This document shows positions 11,029-21,552 of a stretch of DNA of 64,000 bases, piece by piece. This stretch comes from Adiantum capillus-veneris. Taxonomy: Eukaryota; Streptophyta; Polypodiopsida; Polypodiales; Pteridaceae. The notes below the pieces were generated by a model, which saw only the letters and a program-made list of their open reading frames with translations, was not told the origin of the DNA and made no database searches. The translations under genes were made by a program, and so were the position numbers. Each line of letters begins with the position of its first letter. Position 1 is the first letter of the stretch. The stretch is from NCBI GenBank assembly GCA_014529385.2, contig CM043949.1, positions 142,919,858 to 142,983,857 of the forward strand. The letters are read 5' to 3'.

Positions 11029-11957
11029 TGTTGGACGGATACGCCGCGACGGACGTCAACACAGCGAGAACTCACCTAACATGTAATGTCAGCTAAGGAC
11101 GAAGCTCAACCCGCAGGCGCGTGGAAGCAAGTATAAGGTGTCAACCTACAATTGAACGACTCCGAACTAATTCCTACAGAGGTCTCTACCAATTGTCTAA
11201 GTCACAACCTTCAAGAGTGCAAGAGAGGAAACTTCCTACAATGCTTTCTAGAGCCGAACACCCATCAAACAATCTCGAAACACCATAGAAATTGAAGGAG
11301 ACCCTACTAATACCAATAGATCACTCGCCCTAAGGTCTATGAACCAAAATCCCGACCCAAAACACTCGGTGCAGAAACACGTAGGATGTCTGGCCGAAAT
11401 CTACAGGTCTTCGTTTCCGAAATCTAAAGTGCCTAATGTGTAGTTCTACTCAATGTGAACGCGTGGATATTCTGCAATGCAAAATCGGACAACGTATGCT
11501 CACCCAAACAACCGATGAAGCTCATAGAAGGAGCTCGCAAAGCCGGACCGTACGTGCGCAATGTTGGTATTGGCGTGTAGCTCTAGTCGGGGGCAACACG
11601 CTGCACTTCTCTGCACTCGATTCCGACCACCAGAGCACACGTAGCATCAAGACGAAGCTCACACTCTCTCTCTCGTACACAGTACGCTCACTCACAGACT
11701 TCCCACTTGTTTTTTAAAATGACAAAAGGTTTTCCATTAAGGTCAAAAAGTGGTATATATACCTTACAACTTCTCAAACCCTAAAGTTCCAAAATCAACC
11801 ATCTACTCAATCTAACTATCAAAACTGGGATACAATCTGAAAACTTCTGTAAGTCCCAATATTTACAAGGTGAAAAATCAGGTTTTCCTCATTGAATGAA
11901 TAAAAATAATAGTCCTTCAAGTAGTTAGATGCCGTGGGGTGTGTCCAGCTTCTAACA
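11029..11957 (-). repeat. E1 5' LTR (929 bp)
   Basis: On the minus strand it starts TGTTAGAAGC and ends CGTCCAACA. It is the reverse complement of the 929-bp LTR at 30310-31238, with the same length and roughly 95% identity by eye. It contains a TATA box (11752-11763) and one half-site of the 24-bp palindrome at 11377-11391. The matching 3' LTR of E1 is outside the window to the left. The right flank (11958 onward) is an older Gypsy RNase H, showing that E1 inserted into relic E4. Confidence 0.92.
11752..11763 (-). promoter_or_regulatory. LTR TATA box of E1
   Basis: GGTATATATACC lies about 200 bp into the LTR, the usual place for the U3 promoter. It is conserved at the same LTR position in the E2 copy (30504-30515). 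Confidence 0.55.
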
Positions 11958-13174
11958 CAAGCATAGGGCCACCAGATCCAAATGGCACAGGACCCTAAAA
12001 CATCATATATGAGGTCAATCTATTTTGCAAGCAAAGTGTGACTCCTGCAACAAAGGGATACACTGACATGGAAAAAGTGGTATTTGCAATCTTGTTTGCT
12101 ATAAGAAAGTTTCGATCATACCTTCTTCCTACACCATTTGTTTTTCTCACCTTGGAGCACAATCTACCATATGTAGTACAACACATGAGTCTCGCATCTA
12201 TAATAGCAAAGTGGGTGCTTGAGCTTTAGGATTTTGAACACACCTTCCTTGTAGAAGATATCACAAGAGCAGGTCTTGCAAACAATCTCACCTACAAAGT
12301 AAGATAAAGAAAAGGATCGTAATTGCAAAGAGAGGAAGGCTCAAAATAGCTCAAACAAAAGGAGATTCACAATGCCCATACTTTGTGCTTTGAGAGGGAT
12401 TACCAATGACAACACAACAAAGCAACATGGGGAATCATCATTTTGAAATCACAAGTGGTAATGGTCAAGAAAGGTATCACCCTACCAAATGTTTATTCTA
12501 GGTATGTTGCTTTAACCCTTAGATTAGAAGAATGCAAAGAATTAGGCATACCAAAGCTTATTATAAAAGATGATTCTTTGCTAGAGATCATGCAAATCCA
12601 AGGGACTTGGAAGTACAAGAATTGTACATTGTTTGAGTGGCTTAACTGTGTAAGATCCTTGATGAAGGGTTTTGAAGCTACACAGGTACAACATGTTGTG
12701 AGAACTCACAACAAGGAAGGAGGTGTGAAACCTAATGAACCCAAGTATCAAGGTCAAGAAGAGCTAAAAGACATTCTTTTCTTCCTACAATCACGTGAGT
12801 GCCCCAAACACTTAGATAAGGTGCAAAGGCATAGACTAGTTAAGAATGTCACACCTTACCAATTGATTGGGGATGACTTGTGTCACAAAGGGAAATATTT
12901 GGTCTTAAGGAGAGTACCAAGTGTGAAGGAGATAGAGAACATGTCATGATGATATTTGTGGTGGTCATTTTTCTCAAGATATTACAAGTAGGAAGATTGT
13001 ACAAGCAGGATTTATTTGGCCATGCTTACATCGTGATGTCCAACAATGGTGTAAGGCATGCAAGTATTTCCAATTTGCTAGGGATAAATGACTAACATAC
13101 GAGCCTTGAGTCCCAATAATGTCCTATGGCCCTTTTGAAAAGTGGGGTGTGGATGCAATAGGCCCCCTACCATG
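11958..13174 (+). pseudogene. E4: relic of a dual-RNase-H Gypsy pol (RNase H, aRNase H, integrase start)
   Basis: Plus-strand translation in shifting frames gives the first RNase H (KGYTDMEKVVFAILFAIRKF, YLLPTPFVFLTLEHNLPYV, 12050-12230). Then, at about 12443-12949, comes a second, archaeal-type RNase H that has lost motifs (LTLRLEECKELGIPKLII) and continues into VRRVPS-type pre-integrase. The HHCC region follows (CGGHFSQDITSRKIVQAGF, 12950-13080), then EKWGVDAIGPLPC. The sequence stops abruptly at 13174 in the first integrase motif, where the LTR of E3 begins. It is clearly related to E3 but much more decayed: stops, frameshifts and a deleted linker. The left part of E4 was separated by the insertion of E1. 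Confidence 0.85.
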
Positions 13175-14710
13175 TGATGCATGGTTTTTAGGACCCCTTC
13201 TGAAGATGCAATAAAGGCACAGTCAGTTGTTGGGGAGATGAGGATACTCTAGTCCAAGGGATCTCGAAAGAGAAGAAAAATCTACTTCACAAGCACCAAA
13301 GAGTAAAAAGTGCCATGGACAGAAGACACGTGGGAACGAGCTCTTATGCATGCCTACAACCTATATCTTACAGAATAGCCCATTCTAGGTGTGAATTTCT
13401 AGTGAAATTTACACGAGGATGTTCGTGTGGACTCACAGCACAGCATACTCCGTTTTCACTTTTTTACCGACAGTAAATATTTTTTACCACAGTAAATATT
13501 TTTTTACCTACAGTAAATATTTTTCACCTACATGGTAAATATAAATCACTTTTTACCTACAATAACTTTTTTTACCCATGGTAAATATTTTTTACTGCAC
13601 CATAAGTATTTGGTAGGTAACAGTTCACTGTTACTAGAAGCAGTGATTGGGCATCAACAATGCAGTCACAGGAGGAGAAAAAGGGAAAATCTTATGGTAA
13701 AGGTGAGTCAACAGGGATAAAGACTTTTGAGTTGAAAAGAGACATGCTGATTTTTTCAAAGAACACATGTCAAAAGAAGCCATGGTTGAGGATTTTTTGA
13801 GAATTTGATATTCAGGAGGACCCAGCTGCCACCTCCCCCCCGCAGGTCCCCACCTGACATGTGCAGAACCTCCAGTTTCAACAGCCACCTTACCTGCTCT
13901 TAAATCCTGGTCAAGGCCTTATCCCCATGTGTCACAATCAGAAAAATCAGCATTTACCCTCCCCTCTTACATCACTCTAGAGAATATCTTGATGGTGACA
14001 TATCAAGTGACCTCAATCTGTTGACCACCCTAAGCAAAAAGTAACCCCAATCAACGGATTTAAGCATGTTTATCCCTAATCCTAAACCCTCTCAGAAACC
14101 TATATAAGGAGGCCTTCTCTCACTCAAAACCAACACTTCACCCACTTCACCAAGCAACGAAGCTATGACGACATTGCTCACAACGAGGAGCTATGGATGG
14201 AGCTCTACTCTCTCTCTCTCCCTCTCTCTCTCTCCCTCTAGTATGCTACATTACTAGCCCTAAAACCTAAATAAGGAGTCTTCTCTCATGCTCCATGGCC
14301 ACCATCCTCGCCATCATTCTCTAAGGTATTGATGTGTTGCTAGTAGGATCATACCTACTTGCTGGGTTGATTGTTTTTGACAAGGGGTTATGCCATCCTT
14401 GGCTTGCTTCTCTATATCCTTGTTATGTATGATCAGATGCCGTTGTATTGTTAAGCTGATGTCTTGTGTATATATATGCTACATAAGGTCCCTAAGCTTC
14501 GTTTCTATGTGTTTTGCCATATGTTTTGATGCCATCCTAATGCCAGAAGTCTCACTTGCCTATGTGCACTATGTGTGAGGTCCCTAAACCTCTTAATTTA
14601 GGGTGGTGCCCCCTTTGTTTTGTTCTTTGCTTGTTTGCATGAGGCGTGGTTTGTGGAGTGTGCACGAGTACAGAGGCCACCCGATTGCACTGCTCTTTTT
14701 CCCGCTATCA
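13175..14710 (+). repeat. E3 5' LTR
   Basis: It begins TGATGCATGG immediately after E4 integrase sequence. Positions 13175-14448 are repeated almost exactly at 21573-22820. The second copy is truncated, so the true right end cannot be set by comparison. 14710 (ending CTATCA) is proposed because a primer-site-like TGGTGCC follows 3 bases later. It contains a tandem array of TTTTTACC/CAGTAAATA units (13462-13600), a TATA box at 14101-14109 and a CT-rich tract at 14203-14238. The 5' LTR has one more unit of the TTTTTACC array than the 3' LTR. High similarity of the two copies means a fairly recent insertion. Confidence 0.85.
14101..14109 (+). promoter_or_regulatory. LTR TATA box of E3
   Basis: TATATAAGG lies in U3 of the 5' LTR, with the same motif at 22479-22487 in the 3' LTR. 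A CT-rich pyrimidine tract 100 bp downstream fits the transcript leader. Confidence 0.6.
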
Positions 14711-14713
14711 TTT

Positions 14714-14731
14714 TGGTGCCCCCACGGAGGA
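14714..14731 (+). promoter_or_regulatory. Candidate E3 primer-binding site
   Basis: TGGTGCCCCCACGGAGGA begins 3 bases after a CA dinucleotide that would end the LTR. TGG is the expected start for pairing with a tRNA CCA end. I could not name the tRNA, so this and the LTR end at 14710 are tentative. Confidence 0.45.
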
Positions 14732-14964
14732 GGGCTACACAGACCTTCAGTCCACAAGCAATGAAGATGTGCAATCTACAACATGGACGAATCGCGTGAG
14801 TAGTTTGCAAATTGGAGAACAGAAGAGGAGGAGGCTTTAGAGGCCTTAAAAGCTTTCATCGAGGTTTTGTTACCAGGTTTCAGTGTCATTGAAATTCAAG
14901 AAGTAAGTTCTTCTACATGCCTTGTTCGTGATCGTCGCCAACGAAGGAGAGTAAGAAGAAGAGC

Positions 14965-15180
14965 TTGATATACCTCTCCTCTCAACCTATGAGTGCTCCA
15001 GAAACCTCCAACGCACACGAGCTTGAAATATTCTACATCAACATACACGAAGGTACTGTGACACACATTAAGGAAAGAGAAAGCATCACCAGACCTCTCT
15101 TTCCTGAGGAGCCGACTAAGAGGAGGAAGATCACCTCTACACCTAAGTGGCGCAACGCCGCAGCGCGTGCTCAAGCGTAA
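14965..15180 (+). CDS. E3 leader ORF 1, unknown
   Basis: A 71-codon frame lies between the primer site and gag. It is hydrophilic and basic at its end, with a KRRK cluster, and has no recognised domain. It ends where a second ORF in another frame starts, and the sequence AAG|GTAACA at the junction resembles a splice donor, so the two could belong to one spliced or frameshifted product. Some Tat/Ogre-group elements carry an extra ORF upstream of gag; this may be such a region. Weakly supported. Confidence 0.35.
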   Translation: MIYLSSQPMSAPETSNAHELEIFYINIHEGTVTHIKERESITRPLFPEEPTKRRKITSTPKWRNAAARAQA

Positions 15181-15217
15181 GGTAACATTTGGCTTAATCT
15201 CATTAATAAGGGATTAC

Positions 15218-15751
15218 ATGACCACTACAGGCAAGAAAAAGGCTAGTGAGCAACCAACTTCAACCTCCAACTTGCAACCACGACTCTCACCCCTAAATCC
15301 TCCTGAAGCAAAGAGGCGAAGGCTTGCCTACAAGATTGCCGCCCGTCTGCGAGTGCTCCCAGTGCACTTTGTGAATCCAGACACCACCAATCCCAAGCCA
15401 ACCTCCTGTCCGCATGAAGATCACTTTGGATATTGTCCAAAGTGCTTTGGAGACCGGGTGAAAAGCCTCCCTGCCCTACCTTTGCTGCTAATTTTCAAGA
15501 AGTTATCTCAATCTAAGGAAACTATCTTAGTTGATGATGTGCTGCACATTAATGGTGTCACTTTCATTCGTCACACTGATTATGGTAATAGCATCCAATT
15601 GTTGCTTGCTAAAAGGCTCAGCATTGTACAAAGTGTTGCCATCACGCCTTACGTCTTCACAGATGCATCAGGAAGAGTCGAAGTGATCCGAGGTGCTGAC
15701 CTTCTGTGGCTGATCAGGCTCATTGGTCCCAAGGTGGTGCAACTAAGCTAG
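15218..15751 (+). CDS. E3 leader ORF 2, possible zinc-binding protein upstream of gag
   Basis: The frame is open from 15167 and the first ATG is 15218, giving about 177 residues. It has a basic N-terminus with Lys/Arg clusters (KKKASEQ, EAKRRRLAYKIAARLR), then CPHEDHFGYCPKC, a plausible Cys/His metal site. The rest is a mostly hydrophobic C-terminal half (LLLIFKKLSQ, VDDVLHINGVTFIRH, VFTDASGRVEVIRG). It precedes gag by about 330 bp. I recognise no family. Position and coding-like composition suggest the extra 5' ORF known in Ogre/Tat-type elements, but homology is unproven. Confidence 0.5.
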   Translation: MTTTGKKKASEQPTSTSNLQPRLSPLNPPEAKRRRLAYKIAARLRVLPVHFVNPDTTNPKPTSCPHEDHFGYCPKCFGDRVKSLPALPLLLIFKKLSQSKETILVDDVLHINGVTFIRHTDYGNSIQLLLAKRLSIVQSVAITPYVFTDASGRVEVIRGADLLWLIRLIGPKVVQLS

Positions 15752-16086
15752 GCTCTTGTGTGTAAGTATGGATGCCAATAATGAGAATGATGATCCCCGC
15801 ATGTTTCCTTTCCATTTTGTGCGTCATATCCGTGTGAATATTTGTATTGATAGAAAAATCTTTTATCAGCAAAGAATAGCCCTGTTTTTTGGAGCCGAGA
15901 GACTTGGGGAAATCTTGCGCTCTCCTCATCTTGTCATTCTACCCTTACTAGACTATTACCATTCCTTTGATGTGTCGATCTTCATCCTATTTTGAGCTAA
16001 GTTGTGCTAAAGCTCCAAATTGTAATTACCATACTCTATTTTAAAATAAATTGGAGCTGTTTGTGTAATTGTTTACTCTCTCACTT

Positions 16087-18039
16087 ATGGCCTTCCCTAA
16101 TTTTTATGGTAAGCCTGGAGAGGTTGCTCCAGACTTTTTGGATAATTTGGAAATGGCCTTTCTGGTATCGGGAAGGGATGATGAAGCTACTAAGTTAAGG
16201 GCCTTTCCTTTGGTCTTGAGGGAAGGTGCAAAATTATGGTATCAAACTTTGGCACCTGAAGAAAGAAGAGACTGGGAGTCCTTAAAGATGGCCTTCATCG
16301 AAGAATTTCGCCACCATGAGCCTCCAGAGGAGATATGGAGACAGCTCTTAGAGCTACGCCAAACATCACCCAATGACTATAGAAGCTATGAAGGAAAGTT
16401 TTCCAACCTGTGGGAGAAATGGTGTGCATCACTAGGTGAAGGACAAAGGGCGCCAGAATGCCTAAAGAAGGACTGTTTCCTAGCAGGGCTTTACTCCATC
16501 CTTCGAGAAAAGGTAAAAGGTAAATTCCCAGATACCTTTGATAAAGCTATGACTTATGCAAGGGAGAAGGATAGGAAGTTAAAATTCCAAGCTCAACTAC
16601 AAGGGGGAATGGAGCCTCCACCGCTAGCTCAACCTACGGCAAGGGTAGTAGCAGGGACAGGAGCAACATACCAAGAGTCCTCTCAACAAGAATTACTTCA
16701 ACAAATCACCAATCAACTAGAGAGCTTGTCCATCAATCTGGTTCAAGGTGTAAGGGCTCCCCAGCCAGGAAATGAACGAAATAGACAAGAAGGACAAAGG
16801 CAAGCACGTGAGTACATTTGCTACAACTGTGGAGAGGTAGGTCACGGCATGTATTATTGCCCCCATCCACGACGCTATCAAGGAAATGGTAATCAAAGAC
16901 GGCCTCCTCGCCAGCAAGTCACTCCTCCTCGAGCTAGGCCACTTAATGGACAAAATGCACACGTGGCTCCACCAATCCAAATATTGAGACCCCCTCCTCC
17001 ACCACCACAAGCACCAGCAGAGATCCCTCCACTACCATCGGGAGGGGAGGATAGGGCTGTCTCTGTCATAAGTCTTGACAATGGTAAGGATAAAGGGAAA
17101 GAAAAAATGGAGGAAGCTGTTGCCATGCCAATAAAGAGAGTTAGGAGACAAAGAACTGATGAAATGGAAGCTTCAAAGCCGGATAAAGGGAATGAGAGTT
17201 CCTCCCAAGTGATAGGAGACAAGAAAAGGAAGAGTAGGTCAAGGAGGCACATAGGAGTAGAAGACTTTCCACTTGGGGTAGGATCCATACCTTACGACCT
17301 GGTAGCAGATGTGAGTAAGCAAGGAACAAAGATTTCATGGCAGCAACTCCTCCACCTTTCCCCAAAGATGCGTAGAACCTGGTCTAAGATGGTCAGCACC
17401 AGGAGGGCTAAGGCAAAGTCAGTTGGGTCTATTAGTGCAAGAGGCATGAAGGATATCGTGCCAGTCATTGATGCAGAGATTAAGAGTCAGCGAGTCTCCA
17501 ATGTGTACATAGATGGTGGAGCCGAGATTTGTGTTATGACAGAGAAATTAATGCACAGGTTGGGTTTGGAAGTAAACGAGCAAACTTCCTTACAAGCTAA
17601 GATGGCAAATAATGTAAGGGTGGCTTGTGTGGGAAAGGTTAATGGAGTGAAGGTTTCAGCTTTTGGTGTGGCAATCTCAATTGATGCTTATGTGATCCCA
17701 ACTAAGGGGGAGGGCTATCCGCTAATCCTTGGAAGACCTTGGCTTATGGCTATGAAAGCTAGGCAAGATTGGGAGACAGGTTCCCTTGAGTTGCGACCAA
17801 ATCATAAGGTAGGTGGCAAGCAACAAAAAATTGTGTATGACATGAAGCAGGGTAGACAACAAGACCTAGAGATGGAGACTTCTATGGATGAATGGAGCAC
17901 AAGCAGCTGCTCCTCATCTGAGGATGAGTCATCTGAGGAGGATGCTAGCTCTTTGGAAGTCATGGGTATAATACTGCGAAACCCAGAAGGAGAAGGTGGT
18001 CAATACTCTCTACACAGGCTTAGAGGAGATGCTAGCTAA
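16087..18039 (+). CDS. E3 gag and protease
   Basis: ATG 16087 (MAFPNFYGKPGE) is the first Met of the open frame. The Retrotrans_gag capsid region covers roughly residues 5-170 (LWYQTLAPEERRDWESLKMAF, FLAGLYSILREKV). A CCHC knuckle CYNCGEVGHGMYYC (CX2CX4HX4C, 16819-16860) follows, then a Pro-rich and Lys/Arg-rich linker, then a retropepsin with VYIDGGAEICVM near 17506 and PLILGRPWLM near 17720. The catalytic triplet is D-G-G instead of D-T/S-G, a form also met in other plant Gypsy proteases as I recall. The end is acidic and Ser-rich. The frame overlaps pol by 44 bases in the +1 frame. No premature stops, so the copy is relatively young. Confidence 0.92.
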   Translation: MAFPNFYGKPGEVAPDFLDNLEMAFLVSGRDDEATKLRAFPLVLREGAKLWYQTLAPEERRDWESLKMAFIEEFRHHEPPEEIWRQLLELRQTSPNDYRSYEGKFSNLWEKWCASLGEGQRAPECLKKDCFLAGLYSILREKVKGKFPDTFDKAMTYAREKDRKLKFQAQLQGGMEPPPLAQPTARVVAGTGATYQESSQQELLQQITNQLESLSINLVQGVRAPQPGNERNRQEGQRQAREYICYNCGEVGHGMYYCPHPRRYQGNGNQRRPPRQQVTPPRARPLNGQNAHVAPPIQILRPPPPPPQAPAEIPPLPSGGEDRAVSVISLDNGKDKGKEKMEEAVAMPIKRVRRQRTDEMEASKPDKGNESSSQVIGDKKRKSRSRRHIGVEDFPLGVGSIPYDLVADVSKQGTKISWQQLLHLSPKMRRTWSKMVSTRRAKAKSVGSISARGMKDIVPVIDAEIKSQRVSNVYIDGGAEICVMTEKLMHRLGLEVNEQTSLQAKMANNVRVACVGKVNGVKVSAFGVAISIDAYVIPTKGEGYPLILGRPWLMAMKARQDWETGSLELRPNHKVGGKQQKIVYDMKQGRQQDLEMETSMDEWSTSSCSSSEDESSEEDASSLEVMGIILRNPEGEGGQYSLHRLRGDAS

Positions 18040-20302
18040 GGACCTACTAGAAGAAGAGAGAGAACCCTATTTGCAGATACTAAAGAAGCATGCTGGCCTC
18101 TTTATAACTGATTACGAGCACATTAAAGGAGTGACGGTAACCCAACACCATATCCAATTAAAGGAAGGTGCCAAACCAGTGGTGCAAAGGCTAAGGAGAT
18201 TAGGGCTAGTGCAACAAGATGCACTCTTAAAAGAAGTAAAAAGATTACTCAAGGCAGGATTTATCTACCCAGTGGAAGATTCTGAGTGGGTGTCTCCAGT
18301 TGTGGTAGAACCAAAGAAAAATGGGAAGTGGAGGGTATGTGTGGATTACAAGCCTCTAAACGCAGCCACAAAAAGGGACCATTTTCCTTTGCCTTTTCAA
18401 GATGAAATACTAAATGAAGTGGCTGGTCATGAAAGGCACACAATGTGTGATGGGTACTCAGGCTACTTCCAAATTAGAATTGCAGATGAAGACCAAAGAA
18501 AGACTACCTTCATAACACCTTGGGGGTGTTTTGCTTATAGAGTTATGCCTTTTGGTTTAACTAATGCCCCAGCTACTTTCCAAAGGTTTATGAACTTGGT
18601 GTTTCAACCTTACTTTGGTAAGTCCATACGAGTCTTCATTGATGATTTTTGCATTTACAGCTCTAGGGAAGTACATCTGTCCAAGGTTGATGAAGGTTTC
18701 ACCCGTCTAGCCAAATTGGGTGGGCAATTGAATAAAGACAAGTGCCACATAGGTGAGAGCAAGGTCACTCTACTAGGCCATGTTGTGTCTCAAGATGGTA
18801 TTGAGGCTGACCCTGAAAAGGTAAAGACATTGTTAGCTTTACCTACTCCTTCAAACGTGAAGCAACTAGTCTCCTTCATTCAAAAGGTTCGCTACATGGG
18901 ACGATTCATACATCTCCTTTCTCAGGCAATCTATCCTTTGCAGCAGCTCACTAAACACACTACATTGACATGGAGTGAGGAGGGTGAAAGGTGCTTTCAA
19001 GAAGTTAAAACCATTTTGAGCTCATTGCCTGTCGTCCTACAACCCACATGGGGTGAATTATTCTATGTAAATCCTAGTGTAGGTCCAGAAGCTCTAGGAG
19101 CTGTCTTGATGCAAAAAGACCCAAAGACATCTCTCATGAGACCAGTCTACTTCTCTAGTAGAGTGATGACAGCTGTTGAAAAGGGTTTCAGCGCAACTGA
19201 GCAATTGGTGCTAGCTCTTAAGTTTGCAATGGAGAAGTTTCGGGCTTACTTACTTCCGAGACAATTTGTGGTGATCACAACTGAGGAGGTTTTTCCATAT
19301 GCCCTACAACACATGGAGCTGTCTCAAAGAATAGCAAAGTGGGTGGTGCAGCTTCAAGAGTTTGACTACACACTACAAGTAGAGGATTCCACCCGTGCTT
19401 GTTTGGCAGATGTCCTCACACAAAGGTGTTATGAGAAGGCCAAGAAAGAGGCACCTAGTAAGGTACCGCCTATCCCGGAGCCTGAAGTTCTACTGGGAGC
19501 ACACAGTCTGTATTTTGATGGGGCTTACAAGAGGACCAAAGACACGGCATCAGCAAGCATAGTAATATTAGGTCTAGAGAAGGAGAAGATCTTTGCAAAA
19601 GGGTTTCATCTAAAAGAGGTTCATTCTAACAATGAGGCAGAGTACCATGCCCTTGTTTTAGGGTTGCAATGTTGTCTTTCTCAGGGCATCACAAAGCTAA
19701 ATGTTTTTGGTGACTCCATGTTGATTGTTAAGCAAATGGTTGGTGTATGGGCCTGTAAAAATGACAAATTGTCTATTAAGATGAGGGAAGCAAAGGCCTT
19801 GTTGAAGAGTTTTAAAGAAGTTCGAGTGCACTTTGTACCTAGAGATCAAAATCGAGAAGCAGATGCCTTAGCAGGTGAAGAACTACAAACTCTCATAGTA
19901 GGTGCTATCCTTGTGAAAAGTCCTTTATACCAGGGAAAGGAGGAGCTGCATGATTTACTTTACTTTCTTGAGCATTGTGAAGCACCCTCTGGTATGAGTA
20001 AAAGTGAACGTAGGTGGTTGGCAAAAAAGGCTACTAGCTATAGCTTAGTGAATGAGGACTTGTATTGTAGAGGGAAAGATGCTGTCTTAAGGAGAGTTCC
20101 TGCATCCCAAGAGATAAAGGATATTTTGTTTAGTTGTCATGAAGGTGTGTGTGGTGGCCACTTTGCACAAGAGATTACTAGCAGAAAGCTTTTACAAGCA
20201 GGGTTCACGTGGCCAAGCCTCCATCGAGATGTACAACATTGGTGCCGCACATGTGAGGTTTGCCAAAAAGCTGGACCAAGGACCAAGGCGTCTTACCCAT
20301 GA
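17996..20302 (+). CDS. E3 reverse transcriptase, RNase H and second RNase H
   Basis: The frame is +1 relative to gag-protease and overlaps it; 17996 is a GTG at the edge of the open frame, not a proven start. RT motifs are EWVSPVVVEPKKNGKWR, CDGYSGYFQI, MPFGLTNAPATFQRFM and FIDD (VFIDDFCIYS). The first RNase H (about 19060-19430) is degraded: the first catalytic Asp is replaced in LFYVNPSVGPEALG, as in Tat-clade elements. A complete second RNase H follows at about 19504-19900: YFDGAYKR, NNEAEYHALVLGL, VFGDSMLIVKQ and READALAGE supply D, E, D, D. The frame then enters the HHCC integrase region and stops at 20302 after a 1-base frameshift near 20280. Dual RNase H places E3 in the Tat/Ogre-like non-chromodomain Gypsy group. 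Confidence 0.93.
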   Translation: MVNTLYTGLEEMLAKDLLEEEREPYLQILKKHAGLFITDYEHIKGVTVTQHHIQLKEGAKPVVQRLRRLGLVQQDALLKEVKRLLKAGFIYPVEDSEWVSPVVVEPKKNGKWRVCVDYKPLNAATKRDHFPLPFQDEILNEVAGHERHTMCDGYSGYFQIRIADEDQRKTTFITPWGCFAYRVMPFGLTNAPATFQRFMNLVFQPYFGKSIRVFIDDFCIYSSREVHLSKVDEGFTRLAKLGGQLNKDKCHIGESKVTLLGHVVSQDGIEADPEKVKTLLALPTPSNVKQLVSFIQKVRYMGRFIHLLSQAIYPLQQLTKHTTLTWSEEGERCFQEVKTILSSLPVVLQPTWGELFYVNPSVGPEALGAVLMQKDPKTSLMRPVYFSSRVMTAVEKGFSATEQLVLALKFAMEKFRAYLLPRQFVVITTEEVFPYALQHMELSQRIAKWVVQLQEFDYTLQVEDSTRACLADVLTQRCYEKAKKEAPSKVPPIPEPEVLLGAHSLYFDGAYKRTKDTASASIVILGLEKEKIFAKGFHLKEVHSNNEAEYHALVLGLQCCLSQGITKLNVFGDSMLIVKQMVGVWACKNDKLSIKMREAKALLKSFKEVRVHFVPRDQNREADALAGEELQTLIVGAILVKSPLYQGKEELHDLLYFLEHCEAPSGMSKSERRWLAKKATSYSLVNEDLYCRGKDAVLRRVPASQEIKDILFSCHEGVCGGHFAQEITSRKLLQAGFTWPSLHRDVQHWCRTCEVCQKAGPRTKASYP

Positions 20303-21257
20303 AAATCGGCATCCAATCAAAACCTATGGGCCATTTGAAAAATGGGGGATAGATGCAATAGGGCCACTACCTTGCACTCAATCAGGGAAGGAATACATCA
20401 TTATGGGGGTAGAGTACATGACCAGATGGGCAGAAGCTCGTCCCACAAAGCGCATCACAGCCAAGGACGTGAGTGATTTCATTTTTGAATGCACACCTTT
20501 GGAGATTCTCTCGGATAGGGGACTGGGATTTCGAGCTGATTTAGTCGGGCAATTGATGAGCAAGTTAAAAATCAAGCGCAGGCACTCTACACCATACGAC
20601 CCTCAAAGCAATGGTCTTGTCGAAAAGGTAAATGGTCTTATATGTAAAATCATCACTAAGCAAGTGCATTTACATCCTAAGGCATGGGACAAACACCTAG
20701 ATGCAGCACTTTGGGCCTACAGAACATCCTTTAAAACATCCTTGGGGTATACACCTTTTCACTTGGTTTACGGGCAAGAGGCACTATTGCCTATAGAAGT
20801 GGAGCTAGCGAGCCTCCGAGTTCTAAAAGCACATCAAGAGGATAGTCAAGAGAAGCAGGTGGAAGGAAGAATCATCGATTTGGAGAGGTTAGGGCTAGAT
20901 CGAGAGTCAGCAGTGAAGTACTATGCAGCCCAGGCAGAGAAGAAACGAAAGAAGTTCAATCGCAACCTTGTCAAGAAAGGTATCAAGGAAGGTTCTTTAG
21001 TGCTCAGATACGACAATCGCTTTGATCGCAGGAAGGATGGTAAGTTCTTGCTTAAGTGGGAAGGCCCTTTTGTAGTGATACAGAGGTTCTCAAATGGTAG
21101 TTACCAACTAGGTGAACTAGATGGTAAGGTACATCAGACCACGGTAAATGGTTGGCGATTGAAGGCCTACCAATGTCGTCTTTCACAGCCATATGCTGGT
21201 GAAATCAATGCTAAGGATGGTTCAGAGGAGAGCTCATCATATTCGAGCTCCAACTAA
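20139..21257 (+). pseudogene. E3 integrase core and C-terminus
   Basis: Meaningful homology in this frame begins near 20283 (LTHENRHPIKTYGPFEKWGIDAIGP). DDE residues are visible: D in KWGIDAIGPL, D in LEILSDRGLGF and E in NGLVEKVNGL. The segment FIFECTPLEIL lacks about seven residues (an HICCRFG-like stretch) expected between FIFE and TPLEIL, a small in-frame deletion. The C-terminal module has KWEGPFVV and ends NGWRLKAYQCRLSQPY; no chromodomain. The N-terminal HHCC lies in the previous frame (CHEGVCGGHFAQ ... CRTCEVC), separated by a 1-base shift near 20280. The element is structurally complete but probably cannot make full integrase. Confidence 0.9.
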
Positions 21258-21552
21258 GGTAACAATCATGTACATAGTCGTTTCAAAAAAAAAAAAAGAA
21301 GACGAGAAAAAGAAAAAAAGAGAATGCTACCAATGAAAGTGGATATTGACAATGGATGGGGTATGGCTTTCAAGGGTCTAGGAGACCAGTTGTTAGTCAT
21401 GGATGGATACAATTATTCATCAGAAAGGACTAAACAGGGTGCATCAGCCAAGAAAGCAGTAACATGGCAAATTCAATTGGTACCAGGTGGGTAAGTATTC
21501 AAGAGAACCCTATTGTAGCACAACCTACAGCTAGAGGCATCAAATACCTCTA

